Shown one piece after another: positions 1 through 11,970 of a stretch of 64,000 bases of DNA. The translations under genes and the position numbers were made by a program. The stretch spans positions 69,631,160 to 69,695,159 of the forward strand of contig OX104130.1 of NCBI GenBank assembly GCA_944470555.2, in the 5' to 3' direction. Within the stretch, counting starts at the first letter, position 1. Each line of letters begins with the position of its first letter. The notes below the pieces were generated by a model. It saw only the letters and a list, made by a program, of their open reading frames with translations. It did not search any database and was not told the DNA's origin. The DNA comes from Heterobilharzia americana. Lineage: Eukaryota; Platyhelminthes; Trematoda; Strigeidida; Schistosomatidae.

Positions 1-4
1 GAAA

Positions 5-418
5 GTGCCTCTCTGCATTTACCAGTTCACCTGCTCCTGTGAAGGAAGGTACATTGGTCGCAGCCAAAGATTGTTGTCAACACATTTACATAAACATACT
101 CCAATCTGGTTTTACAATGGTGAAAAGCGATGCATGATAAGCTTTATCCTTCAAAGTATAATCAATTCCAACCACTCAGACGGTCTAAACATTAATTTTA
201 GGTATTTTTATCGAATTCACCCAAGCATTTCACATTTTCCACGTTTTCAACTTGTAAAACCAACTGAGATCTCGGTTATCTGTGAACTGAATCGTGAACA
301 CAAGTTGTACAGACAGACCGCCTTAATTTGGTCTTGGTTTTGTTTCTCTCTTTTCGCCCTTCTCAGAATGATCTTTAAGCTCTTTTATCGTCATTATCAG
401 TATTATTTTTACAGTTAA
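5..418 (+). mobile_element. 3' end of a Penelope-like retroelement (GIY-YIG endonuclease domain)
   Basis: An open frame of about 137 codons runs in from the left edge. Near its start it reads CIYQFTCSCEGRYIGRS followed by LLSTHLHKH, which is the GIY-YIG endonuclease pattern (an IY pair, then YIG and a conserved Arg about 12 residues on) with a Cys-x-Cys pair between the two halves. Penelope-like elements carry this nuclease after their reverse transcriptase. The later part (VICELNREHKLYRQTALI) fits the usual C-terminal tail with a Glu in a helix. The reverse transcriptase would lie outside the window. The second of the two expected conserved Arg positions reads His (STHLHKH), so the copy may be inactive. 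Family assignment is from motif reading only. Confidence 0.7.
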
Positions 419-1561
419 CTGATTCTAGTGTTAATTCATTTATTCTTGCTAATAATCTCCAATTCCAACAAAACATTTTCATTTTATCTCAAAAAACTTA
501 TTTATAATACCTAATCCTTTAATTGTTAATTGCTCATACCAACTTTTCAGCCATCCGTACTCTTTATGCACCCTATGAAGTGATTGAAAGTCATACGTAA
601 CCCTCTTTTGACCACCAGTTAACCATTACTTCATCAACTAGCAAACTTTTTATAACTATGATCATCACTACTGTTGTTTCAATCTTCCATTAATTAAATT
701 CAATTTCCCCATGGATAGTAATCTTTAAATATCATAGATAGATAGATTCGCATGTACAGGTTGAGAATAAATTCGTTGGAAATAGTCCTTTTTGCTGCAC
801 ATCTTGTTTTTGATGTCATAAATGATATTATGAAAATATTTTAAATGAATAAGATGTCATTCAGTGAGAAAATTTAACACAACCTTCTTAATAACTGCAT
901 GTCATTTGAAAAAACTTTAGGCACTGCCAACGAACTTAAAATAACACCACAGAAAAAACATTTATCTCTTACTGTCAAAGTCAAAGCTTTAGACTAAATG
1001 CTTATCAGCGTTTTGCAATTCAGCTACTTCCATTTCATTCCTAAAATGAAATATCAAGAGCTATTAAATTTGCTACATTCCTTTAAAACCCCGAAATGGG
1101 TGAAAATTTGGATAAAATCAAAGAATTATCTTATTTCCTGCCAGTTAAAAATAGTGATAATATTACATCGAAATGTTTTAGGAATCCGGAATCATTAATT
1201 TCACGTGCTTTCAAACTGAAATCATTTTTGCCTAACGTACAAACAATTGTAGGTTCAAACTTAACTAGTTTCAAAGCAAACCAGATCTCGAATCAGTAAA
1301 ATATACCACAGTAGTTGAGCGAACAGCACCATTTTTTATTGTGACTTATAAAGTTAGTGCTCTTAAGATATTTTTCTACCTCATTTTCTTTTAGAACATT
1401 CTTTGAGCAAATGTCTCCAAACAGTGACTTTGCCATGCTCCATCTGTGATAAAAAATTTGGCAATTTCTTTATAATGGTTAGTTTATCGTTTCTCTCCGT
1501 TATTTCTCAAGCACTGATCAGAATAAAATACTCCGTTGATTAAATTTACCACGAGTTCCAT
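419..1561. other. No gene recognised
   Basis: AT-rich sequence with only short chance frames. No repeat family, RNA gene or conserved domain could be assigned. Confidence 0.5.
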
Positions 1562-1796
1562 TGATCTTGGTGACCAGCAGAAGAATCCAGGACGCGCATC
1601 TCGCTCAATTCGCGACTCGTCAGCTGGATGTGCCTGCACCCCAGTGACTGATCTCGTTTCCACAGGGGCTTGAATCCAGACCCTTTGCTTCAAACGCTAG
1701 AACTTTGTCAAATACTCCACTGGGCACAATAGCAACCTCTTGTGCGACGGGTATCAGTTGTTGTTATCATACTTGCAATTCCCCCATGCTATTTAA
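1562..1796 (-). repeat. Hammerhead-bearing tRNA-derived SINE (Smalpha-like), head part, decayed ribozyme
   Basis: On the minus strand this reads, in order: a remnant of a preceding unit's tail (about 1796-1765), a tRNA-like pol III promoter region, the linker CACTGGGGTGCAGGCAC, and a hammerhead region at about 1585-1633. The stem I strands ATCCAG and CTGGAT and the CTGACGA box are kept. The second core box reads GAGA instead of GAAA and stem II is disrupted, so self-cleavage is unlikely. The same arrangement recurs near 22.6, 32.0 and 48.7 kb. Confidence 0.75.
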
Positions 1797-1945
1797 CTGA
1801 CCAGCCCCGAATAGGACGAAACGCCCGTCCTGGATTCTTCTGCCAGTCACCGTGATCACTGATGAACCACGAAACACCAGCAGCATCGAGCCATCCCCAT
1901 AGGAGCCCATCTGTCAACACAGGTTGAGCAGTCAGGCCCTATATA
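1797..1945 (+). repeat. Hammerhead-SINE, tail part, in inverted orientation to its neighbour
   Basis: Begins inside the ribozyme (ATAGGACGAAACG, then GTCCTGGATTC) and continues into the family tail, recognised by ATAGGAGCCCATCTGTCAA at about 1900-1918. The CTGANGA box is missing, so the ribozyme is broken. It abuts the minus-strand head at about 1797 and forms an inverted junction. Confidence 0.7.
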
Positions 1946-4900
1946 GCAACAGGAAAAGAAGTTTCATAATAACCATCATGAATTCATTTTAAATCCGGAA
2001 CAAGGTAAAACTATCATCCAAATAATTGACTTGACACCCAACTAAAATAAATAAACAACTATACAAAGCCATGAAGTGTGAGCGTGTCTTAGGTTTGTGG
2101 ACCTGTGTTTGGAAATTATTACTACTATGTCAGTATAACGCTGAGACTAACCTATAATTTATTCATAAACCAGACAAAAAAATAAACTAAAACGAATTGA
2201 GACTATGGAAAGGCATCGTGAATAAACTATTATTTATCAAGCAAATGAGTTCAAAACTAAATGAAACGAAATACATCAACTCGTTTGTTACACAAACTTG
2301 ATCTGATCATTGCAAAGTTAAATACTGGGCAGATGTTCAGTAAAAACACAGCTATAGCTTCCAGGCCCCTATCGCGGACTGTTAATAAACAGGATGAGGG
2401 ACATGTTTACTACTCAGTAGAAGGTATTTTACCTGAATCTGGATTATGAGATTTGTGAAAATTAACTTTCATCTATGAATAGATATGAGGTAGCTGTGCT
2501 TTTACAGACTGCTATATCTTACTCAGATTGATAGCTGAAGATGGAATAAAAACCTGAGTTATGGTAAGATTTCAACCAGCTAGCTTCGAATTTGTTAGCA
2601 CAATTGGTAAAGCCATAGATGAAGATCAGAAGGTCATGGTGTTATGACTCATGTTTTCATTCCCCTTTCAGTAATCACCCTCACATCAATAAACTCTTTG
2701 CTTTCTTTTTCGCTTACCAGATGGACACATTTTAAATTTCAAATACATTTTTCATCAGTAAATAACATCTTTCCAAACTATAGTTACATTTAAAGGAGAT
2801 GCGTTTTCAAGATTCCTTTCATTTGATGTAATCACTAACCGTTATCTGACAGATAAACTTCCCTGTTTCGTGGTCAGTAGCGAAACCATTCATGACACGT
2901 TTTCATATCCGATTTTCAGAACACTTTGCTAGGGCTTTATTTAAACCGGTATGTTAGTTGACGTCAATAAAAATTCTTAAACGTGTTCAAAATTCTAAAC
3001 AAAAAGTCACAGTTACTCAATTTGCCCCGTAGGTTTCTTCAAACGGGAATTAACTCCTAGCAAAGTTATTCACTAAATTTGAACGAACAACTGAAAATTT
3101 ATATGCAGTTGGTGCCTTTGATATGGATATATAAAAAACACATTCATAGTGACTAGTGCTAGTCATCCATACACTATATGAAAAGAGAACGCTGATTAGA
3201 AGTTGAACTGAATGAACAGTAATATCTACAAATAGAATTCAGTTAAAGGCTATTTAATGTAACTGCAAAAATACTATTCACTAAGTAAACAATTATGCAA
3301 TTACAGCGGTGAACATGAGTCAGATGATGAACAAAAAGCATGTGACTTTTCCACGTGAATCGGTTATCAGTAACTTGGATGGTTAAGTGACAGAATCCTT
3401 GAGTCTCTTCAGAACTAAGTGATCCACCTTTAAATCACTATTGGATAACCGGTTTCCACTTGGTAGCAAATATGCACCCTAGGTAAGTGCCAGATGCATG
3501 AGACATAAGCTCAGAGTTATCTATTGGTTAACCCTTAACAACTAACCTGGAGCTATTGAAACGTTATATGCCTAAAACGTTTACTCAGAAGCAAATGTGG
3601 ATAGAGTCAGGAGAGTTTCCGTACAACTGCCAAGTTATTTGTATGTAAGAGAAACATAACTAATATTAGTAACACAGGTGTTAATAGTAGTCATAGTAAT
3701 GTTAACGATAATCGTGGCAATAATGGAAATAGAGGATTTAAAACCTCCATAGTACTACCAAAAAAAGAAGGGTATCTCAGAGACATTGCCTGAGATTCTT
3801 AATAAGGCTGGTATTTAAGCCTTCAAACTGACTTAGAAATAAGGTTTGTAGGTTTAATGTCCTACTCATCCAGTTAGGCAGAATAATTTAGCTTACCAAA
3901 TCCCTTGCAGTGACTACGAGGTCAAATAAATAGTTCGAAGTAATCGATCAAGGTAAGTCAGGCTATCCGAGCAAAAATACTTAGCTACGTCAAACTTGGT
4001 AGACCCTAGTATGGTAAGAAATTTAGAAAAAAGCTCAGCTGTAGCTAGCCATACAGGCCATTACAGACAACCATACAGTAGGATAGGACAGGGTGAAAAT
4101 CCTTACAACTAAGATAGCAGGGTAGAGGGGGAGACTGATAAATGAATCTTTGTTTAGTTATCTTGATATCACTATGGATAATAAGTTATGTCCGAAGCGT
4201 AATTCCGTAAGTAATACTGTTATACTGTATGATAAGTCTAATACATCAATGAAAATAGTTAACGTACACTTTTGTTTAAAATTCTGAGACATATTTTGTG
4301 ATTACATGATTTAATATACGTTTCAAAAGTAATTTAATAACTGTTTCAAGAGGTTCATAGATATATTTGAAAAAACGACGCTGTTAATTCATTCATCGAG
4401 TGGTAGACAATAAATCGAATTTATTTGTGTTTAAATGAGCTAAGTCCTGTCTGATTAGATGAGACAAGCATACAACATATTCATAACCAATATCCTAGGA
4501 CTATTTAAACACCGAGTTTGATTTTGACCACTAAATAAATTTTAATACATTCTCAACGCTTTAGGAAATTACAGTAAAATAATTCTGAAAGTCCCGCTGT
4601 CTATGACACAGCTTAATCAGCAGAATTTATTCTACAGAAGCTAACTGGCAACTAAAATGACAACTGCTTAGGAAAGTAAATGCAGAATTGAGAGATGAAA
4701 ACACTTACAAAACTCTTTACATTCAGCACAGTTTATACACACAACGTCTCAAAGCATTTAATCCTTTAAGAACAATCCCTAAAAGGCTTCCTCAACTTTC
4801 TTTCGAACCGTTATAAAGGTTCACACATAACATCTATAGGTGACTGCAGTATATGTGGATGGAAATTCTAAAAATTTTCTATGATGAAAAGAAAAATCTG

Positions 4901-5909
4901 TATAAAATGCATCTTTCCTACAAGTATGTACGCTTTTTTCATTTTTGATAACTTGTTCACTCTGTATTCAAGTTTCATCTTTTAGTCTCCATTTTATTTC
5001 AATTCCTAATTCTCACTTTTATTCCCAAAACTTTTCTTTTCGTACAATAATCTGCGTTCTGTAACATTAGGAATATGCTAACTTACGAATTGAAATTGTT
5101 CTCGAATAAACAACTGTTCTTTTTTGATACACACTAACAGGTGTACACTTTCGGCAACAGGATAAGAGAAAATAAACATTTTTCCTTCCATAATCTTCGT
5201 ATCCCTTATTTTCTTAAGACCTCCAATAAAATTTACATCTGCTCACTTAACTAGAGTTTACCAAATAGTTCATCGAATTAATATTCCAACTGCATACCGA
5301 CAGAAGGTCAAATATCAAAGCAATATCTGTAAACAAGTACATATATATGTTATGATTACGAGTCAGTTGACATTTGTATGAGTGCGATTCAACAAATATA
5401 TACTAACTCTTTCTAAAAATGTAACCAGTCACCTAGTTGATAGTAATGAATTATGCTATTTTACAGTTGAGGCTTATTGTTAAATTACAAACTATGCCGT
5501 AAATATTTTATATCTTTTACAATCAGTAATTCAACTTTGCTTTAAAATAACCAATTTTAATGCTTTCAGAAGAAATAAGCTCAAACTTCGTTGTTTACAT
5601 TCATCCTAAACAAAGTGAGATTTGTTATTCACTGTGGTATAAATGAAAGAATAGCAACAACAACTATCCGAAATTTCACAAACTTTTCCTGATAAACTTT
5701 CATTCAGTCTGTTATATAAAACAAAAAGTTGATGAAATTTCTTACTGGATTGTCAAGGTTTAATCGACTGAAAGGAAAACAAAAATAACAACACCAAGAA
5801 AATGAAATGTTGTTTCACTACTTGTTTGTTTGTAACTAAATAGAGTGAAAATATTAAGGACAGCAATGATAAAAACTGCGAAGAATAGTCGTCTTCGTTG
5901 ACAGTTACT
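1946..5909. other. No gene recognised
   Basis: About 4 kb of AT-rich sequence. The part from about 3300 to 4140 is somewhat less AT-rich and looks repeat-like, but I could not match it to another copy in the window. No protein domain or RNA gene was seen. Confidence 0.4.
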
Positions 5910-5923
5910 CATTTTAGGCCGTA
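5910..5923. repeat. Target-site duplication, left copy, of the deleted RTE element
   Basis: CATTTTAGGCCGTA here matches CATCTTAGGCCGTA at 6771-6784 in 13 of 14 positions. The two copies exactly bracket the minus-strand RTE derivative. Confidence 0.75.
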
Positions 5924-6770
5924 TTATTATTATTGTTTGTTCCTTGGGTTCTTAGTGGAACATAGAGATTCAGTAGCAAGTCTCCACTACACTCTCTTCT
6001 CTGCAGTCTTTTCAACGTGGCTCCACTGACGCCCAGTAGCTCTCATTTTCTCCTCGCACGATCTCCTCCATGTCACCTTCACCTAGGACGCCCAACTCGT
6101 TGCTTCTCATCTTGGTCCCACTTGAGTACCTGACCTGGCGCGTGATGTCCTCAGTCAGCCTTCTCAGTGTATGCCCAATCCATCTCTACTTCCTTCTGCA
6201 TATTCGTTGAGCTATAGGTTTTGGTTGGTTCGTCTCCTCACCAGAGTTCCTCCTTGCTTATTCTCATTATTGTGGCCATCTGATCTTCAGTAACGAGCCA
6301 GTGTAGGCGGTTGTTGGTGAATATTTGTAGTTTGTTAAAAATGCTTTTCGTAACGCGCTAAGTTTCTGAACCATATAGAAGCACTTACACTAGTGTTGAA
6401 AATCCGGATCGTGTTCTTTATGTTGAGTGCAGAAGATCTCCACACTGGTTTCAGGTCAATGAATGCCTTGCTAGGTTCAAACAGAGTGCGACATTCCATG
6501 TCCCCACGTTTACTTTCGCTTTCATCGAGAGAAGACATATCGGCCAATTGGCTTCCCAAAGGCTGTCACCAACCGGCGTCATTTCGTCTCCCCGATTCCA
6601 GAGAGGAATAGGTTGGTTTTTATGTTTTATATTTTCTCTGTGTTTTGGAGTTTCTACAGTGGCTGGATTGGTTTTACGGCGTAGGGTTGCTAGCCGTATG
6701 TCCAACCTTCCCTCTTTATAGGGGCTTAGAAGATCCCAGTAACTAGTAAACTAGTTAACTAGAAGAGGTT
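5921..6770 (-). mobile_element. Internally deleted RTE-type retrotransposon (non-autonomous derivative)
   Basis: Read on the minus strand, this 850-nt element keeps both ends of the RTE family seen at 25574-28149. The 5' end starts AACCTCTTCTAGTTAACTAG. The endonuclease start, including VGTWNV, follows. It then jumps at about 6465 to the post-RT C-terminal segment (IDLKPVWRS, then IRIFN) and ends with the shared 3' end (CCCAAGGAACA) and an (AAT)n tail. About 1.7 kb with most of the endonuclease and all of the RT is missing. The jump falls on the shared tetranucleotide AGGC, and frame is kept across it (FEPSKA joined to FIDLKPVWR). A separate 1-nt deletion upstream breaks the frame. It is flanked by a 14-bp target-site duplication. 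Confidence 0.85.
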
Positions 6771-6784
6771 CATCTTAGGCCGTA
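6771..6784. repeat. Target-site duplication, right copy, of the deleted RTE element
   Basis: CATCTTAGGCCGTA, partner of 5910-5923 with one mismatch. It starts directly after the element's 5' terminus. Confidence 0.75.
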
Positions 6785-9700
6785 GATAGAAAAAATGATG
6801 TAATACAAGAAAAGGATTTTATTTTGAGCAAATGCAGCGTTCTCTCACTTTATTGTACCTGGTTATCAAGTTACGCTGATAAAACTCGCTACAACGTTAA
6901 ATAAACGACATCTAAACCAAGAAGTTCTATAAGGACCAACATCTTAATACTTTCATAAAAAAAGAGTTCTATGTAATATTTAGCTCAAAACGATGGATTT
7001 TTAAAGTTTCATGAATCACAATGAATGTGAAAACGATATGTGGGATCACTAATAAGATTATGCTGACAGTGAGAAATTTTCGTCATTGATTCTGATCAAA
7101 ATAAATCCAAGGGTAGACGACTAATAGTGCTTCAAGCCTAAAAGGTTGGTCACCGTTCGGTCGCTAAGCTGAAATTTCAAATATTTTACAAATCTGAAGA
7201 CGGTCATCTTTTCACTGGAAATGGTCCCAGTGTCCCTTTTTAATGACTATGTAAACTTTCCTGCCCTTGAAACTCCTATGACTTGTTTTTAAGCTGATAG
7301 TCATTATTTTCTACTGCTTTCTATTAGCCAAAATGTGCCTGAAAATAACGATGAATGTGATTTTAATCCCTCATAATAAGTACACGAGCACCAAACAACT
7401 ATAAAGTATTCTTATGTTGGCGGCTTAATTGCGAAATCGTAGATTTTCACAAACCAGTAGCAGACTCCCATAGCACTAACGTTTCGTGAATTTAGTCCTG
7501 ATAATAAATATATACTATTAGCTGTCTCACCAATATTCATATGGTATTGACCTTCTTCAGTCATATTTTAAAGTTTCCCTTTAATCTAACCAATTATAAA
7601 TCTAGAGCAACCCACAGTGCTTCAGAATGACTATTCATCAAGTTGTCATGTAGTTCATAAACTGTCAAATGGTAGGTATTTACTTCACTTTCATAAACAC
7701 TGATTCTTGAAAAGTCATTTGATATTGCGTGAATGACAGTGGGAAATAAATTAAATTTCTCATAAAATTTGTGTCCCATTAAAAATACAGTATTGCTGGA
7801 TAACGTTTGAAGAACAATTTATCAACCATAATGATGTAAAAGTAGTCAAATTACTTTGCCAATTTAACTTTCCTTTCTAATGCTTTTAATCCTTTGGTTT
7901 CAATGGTATCAGTTTCTCAAATGTTTGGAATTAGTGCTGAACTGTTCCCATTTCATGTACCGAGAGAAATTCGATGAGAGAACACCTGATGGTCATTATC
8001 CTTTACAACCTCAGTAATTTGCTCCTGAGGACTGCTACTGTTTTCCATTACGTTGTGTAAGAGTGAGTCAATCCATGTAAAAAGTTGCTAGGCTCTTCTC
8101 TCAGTTACTTATCTTAGTACAATGTGTGATATTCAATTTTTCTAAGTTTTACCAACTATACTTTGACACTGATCGCCATTCATGGCTTTGCAGTCATTAC
8201 ATCACGTTTGGTAGATTTAAATGCTTTTTCTAGTTCCATCAGTTGGAACCTTATGTCGCCAATCCTTTTCTGTCTTCATAGTGTTTCTTTGGTTTGAATG
8301 TTCAATTACTTCGTGCCTCAGTAGAGAATTTACTTAGAGTTGTCAATGTTCTTCCTCATAAGCAAAAATGCATTTAAAATGCTTCGAATTTGTTTTCACC
8401 CATGTTGCAATAACAGTTACAACTACCTGCTCTACCTTTTCAGTACGTTCTTGCCGATTTCTGTAGGAGCATAATAATTGGTTGTTAACATCTCTTCAAT
8501 TTTATATTTCTTAACTTACACTTGTTAGCCGACTAGTCAGACTGTAAGTCTAATTGCTAAAACATTTCAATTAACTTGCATTTATTGGTACAGGCTGAAG
8601 TTACCTAGAACCTATACGCATTTTAAGTGATGCTTAAATACATTTACACTGGAAGTAACAGTTTGTCTGTTACTTACCATCGACCAGTTTATTTGTTATC
8701 CTTCTCATACAATTCTCTGTTCGAAATGCTGAAATACTTGAATAGTATCCCTTTTAGTTTTCTTGAAATTTCTGTTAACTTAGATGTCACTAAAAGAACT
8801 TTATGAGCATACACTGTTAACTTTATCCATATGCCTGTATACCCGCACAACAGCATGTCGGTTCCCATCGACTTACTACATAAAGTAGGTCTGAATTCCC
8901 TTGCTAGAAATCTGTTGATGAAACTATAGAATTCTGCCACTCATGAGTGAATACTAAATGACCAACGCACCAATAGAGGAATTATTGTTTTTTTTAACAA
9001 AACAATAGAAAGGAATAATAGTAGATATAACTTTTGAACGATGCTTAGGAATTTATCTAGGTTGTTAACTGCCTCTTACTACTAATAGTAAGAGTACATT
9101 CCACAAAGATATTCATCTATGTGACCCACGTTGACCGTAACACATGTAAATCAGTCTTCAAGCGACCTTGATCGTTTCTTGATTATTTATATGAACCTTT
9201 ATAAAAAGACTTACGAATTAGACTCACAGAAAAAAACAGACATCAGGTTCATGAAAATGGATATGAGGAAAAAATTATGGACTCAAAAGTAAGAAACTTA
9301 AAAAATAAGTCATGAACCTGTAAATAAACACCGATTATGTCCTCTTTCGGTGCCTACGTTAAATCTAAAGCACAATGAAGTGTGAACTTCTTGCTCACAA
9401 TCTTTTCTTATTTAGGATATACAGGTGGATGAAAAATTCTTCAGGATTAGTAAGCGATGTGAAACAATCATATGGTTGTAATAATGCTAATCATAACCTT
9501 TATCGTCAGAATTATGAAAAAACCTATCAGTAACCACCATCGTCATTTTAATAATTTAAAGTTTCCTAGGATGACCGTACAGACGTCTTCAGTGTCACTG
9601 ATCACTTCGAAATCATTTCAAAGTTGCTCAAGGATGGCAAACCTGTTGCTATACCGATGTGTTTATTTTTTGCTCTTAAACGGCTGATGAAGGACGAACA

Positions 9701-11780
9701 AAATAAAGTGAATTAATGTTATTCCGCTGCAATTGTTTTTCTACTGCTACTAAAATTCAAAAATGATACTGTGTGTAAGAAAATTCTCGTCATATGTGTT
9801 AACTGTATATCAGATTAGGTATACTGCACTGGCCAAAATAATTTTACAATGCAAATACAAATCACTGAGGACATTGTTATACCGTATATATAGAGTGGCT
9901 GGAAACATACGTGAACAGTCAGTTTAAAGAACCCTTTGGGAATATTACTAAATGTTTATATTTGATAACCCTCTGTCATAAGTACTCACTGTTTATCAGA
10001 TATTTACCAAGAAACACGATTGTCTCCGGAAGTCATGCTTTATCTATATATATTCAAGAATATCAACCATATGTTGGGATAATTGAGTCTTGTGTACTCT
10101 TCTCACCAATTACTGTTCAAAATCTTTTAGACAAAGATTTTAAGTGATTACTGCCAACTTGTCATGATAAAACTAACAAATATACCTTAGACTTGTTTGC
10201 AATATGCCTGAATTCAGATAAAAAATAATTAGACAAAAGCATGGAACTAAGTCTCAATCTTTGTCACAGAAGTACCTAATGCTGACTAGACGGAAACAAT
10301 TCAGTTTGACTCTACCCATCCGATGAATATTTTATGTGATATGTCACTTTAAACAAAAATGTATAAATTATGATTGTACAGTTATGGAAAATGAAGTCGT
10401 AGAAAAAGACATCTTCGCTGGACTTATTTTCTCTAATACCTCATTCTCTCTACTTCCATAAAACTGCCAAACATCCATAATCATACATGCCTCTTGTGAC
10501 TCTAATTAGTAGTCGGTTAGCACAGTTTTTTCTTGGATTCGATAGAATAACCATTTAAACTCCACTGGTTACTCAGATTACCCGATATTGCTGTTTACCT
10601 TTACACTTCGTAACACCTTTATGCTACAAAAGTCGAAACCCTACACTTTTTGGTGCACGTTTGAATGGATAGATAAGCATCATTTGGTTATAAAAAGCTT
10701 ACATAAACTCTCTCTTCATGAGCGGGATGATCCTGTTAATGGTAGATGATTTTAGGCATTATTTTCTTGCCATACTATAGATGCAAACAGTGCTATTTTC
10801 AATTCCTGGCAAAGTGAAGTTATATCCATATTTACACAAATGCAAACTCCTTTCATAAATAGATCACTTAAGGGTGGTGACTTTCTTAGTGTCTGATACT
10901 AAAGATATGCCTGATGAACAAAAGTGTATGGTCTAAATCAAAAGCGACAAAGCATATTTACTATGCTGACGAATACAGCCTTACGAGTAAAAGCCTATCT
11001 TCATTGATCTGGTTACTGCTATCTCTCCCTTTCATATAGTTCTGTTTAAGCAGCACAAAAATCAGAGCAGCGTTTTGATATCTATTAAGTAACAGTGACT
11101 GAAAAGACCATTAAGGGCGAAATGCTTATTTCACCAGATCCTGACTTCAATCCGTGTAAGCATCGCTGAAATGAACCAAGAGATATCATTAATGCAGCTA
11201 CTAATACCTTCCTTGTATTGATAACTTTGAGTAAGAGTCCGAATGAGAGGCGAAGTTTGAAAACAAAAGCAACACCATTTACCTATACCTCTAGGTTTAC
11301 GGACAAACCCTCATGAAATATGCAATACGAGCTGGTAGTTATAGCACTTTCACTAGTATGTGAGGAAGTTTCTGAAATGTAGCAAACATAAGAAGTTGAA
11401 TCTCCCTACTTTTTAACTAAGCACTTATTTTTCAAATGAATACTACAGTTTGAATGCTGGCAATCTTAAAGAACGCTCCAGAACGTTTATGTTAACAAAA
11501 ATTTACAGATATTACTATGAAAGCAATGTGTAGCATTTCTTAAGACGACAAAAGTGTTAAAACTGTTTATGGTAGCAAGTTACTGAAGGATTTGAAGATG
11601 AAAACAGAAAGTGAATCGCATGATCATAGGTCAGACTGGATTTGTGAACTGGTATAAGTGAGTGCCTGTGTAATAACAGCCTCAGAATAATTACTGAGCA
11701 GATGGAATATAAAGCAACTTTTAAACATTTGATTTCTTATTTTATTATTACTACAGGCTTATGTAGAAACATAAATCATC
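6785..11780. other. No gene recognised
   Basis: About 5 kb of AT-rich sequence with short frames only (up to about 83 codons). None shows a recognisable domain or a partner frame across plausible introns. I saw no RNA gene or named repeat. Confidence 0.45.
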
Positions 11781-11825
11781 ATCCAGCTGACGAGTCCCAA
11801 ATAGGACGAAATGCGCATCCTGGAT
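11781..11825 (+). ncRNA. Hammerhead ribozyme, all core positions present
   Basis: Stem I is ATCCAG (11781-11786) with CTGGAT (11820-11825), 6 pairs. The core box CTGACGA (11787-11793) fits CUGANGA. Stem II is GTCC with GGAC closing a CAAATA loop. GAAA follows (11808-11811). Stem III is very short (three pairs, A-U, U-A and G-C, around a 2-nt turn), as in schistosome satellite hammerheads. The cleavage triplet is AUC, so the cut would fall between 11819 and 11820. The 5' extension that normally supplies the loop contact in stem I is not clearly kept, so in vivo speed is uncertain. Confidence 0.8.
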
Positions 11826-11970
11826 TTAACTGCTAGCCACTGCCCATCATTACTAAACATGGTTAGAAGACAGGCAATATCGAGGCATCCACATAGGAGC
11901 CCATATGCCAACAGAGACTGATCAATTCAGTCCAATCAACGAAGGTGTAATACAAGCAATAACATTAAAT
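11781..11970 (+). repeat. Hammerhead-SINE copy starting at the ribozyme, with tail
   Basis: Starts at the 5' strand of the hammerhead and continues through the family tail (GCATCCACATAGGAGCCCAT at about 11893-11912) to the terminal block ending ATACAAGCAATAACATT. The tRNA-like head is absent. The same tail is found near 1.9, 22.8 and 32.2 kb. Confidence 0.8.

Noticed and set aside
8689..8940. 83-codon minus-strand frame
   Set aside because: No recognisable domain and no neighbouring frames with matching splice sites; typical of chance frames in AT-rich DNA.
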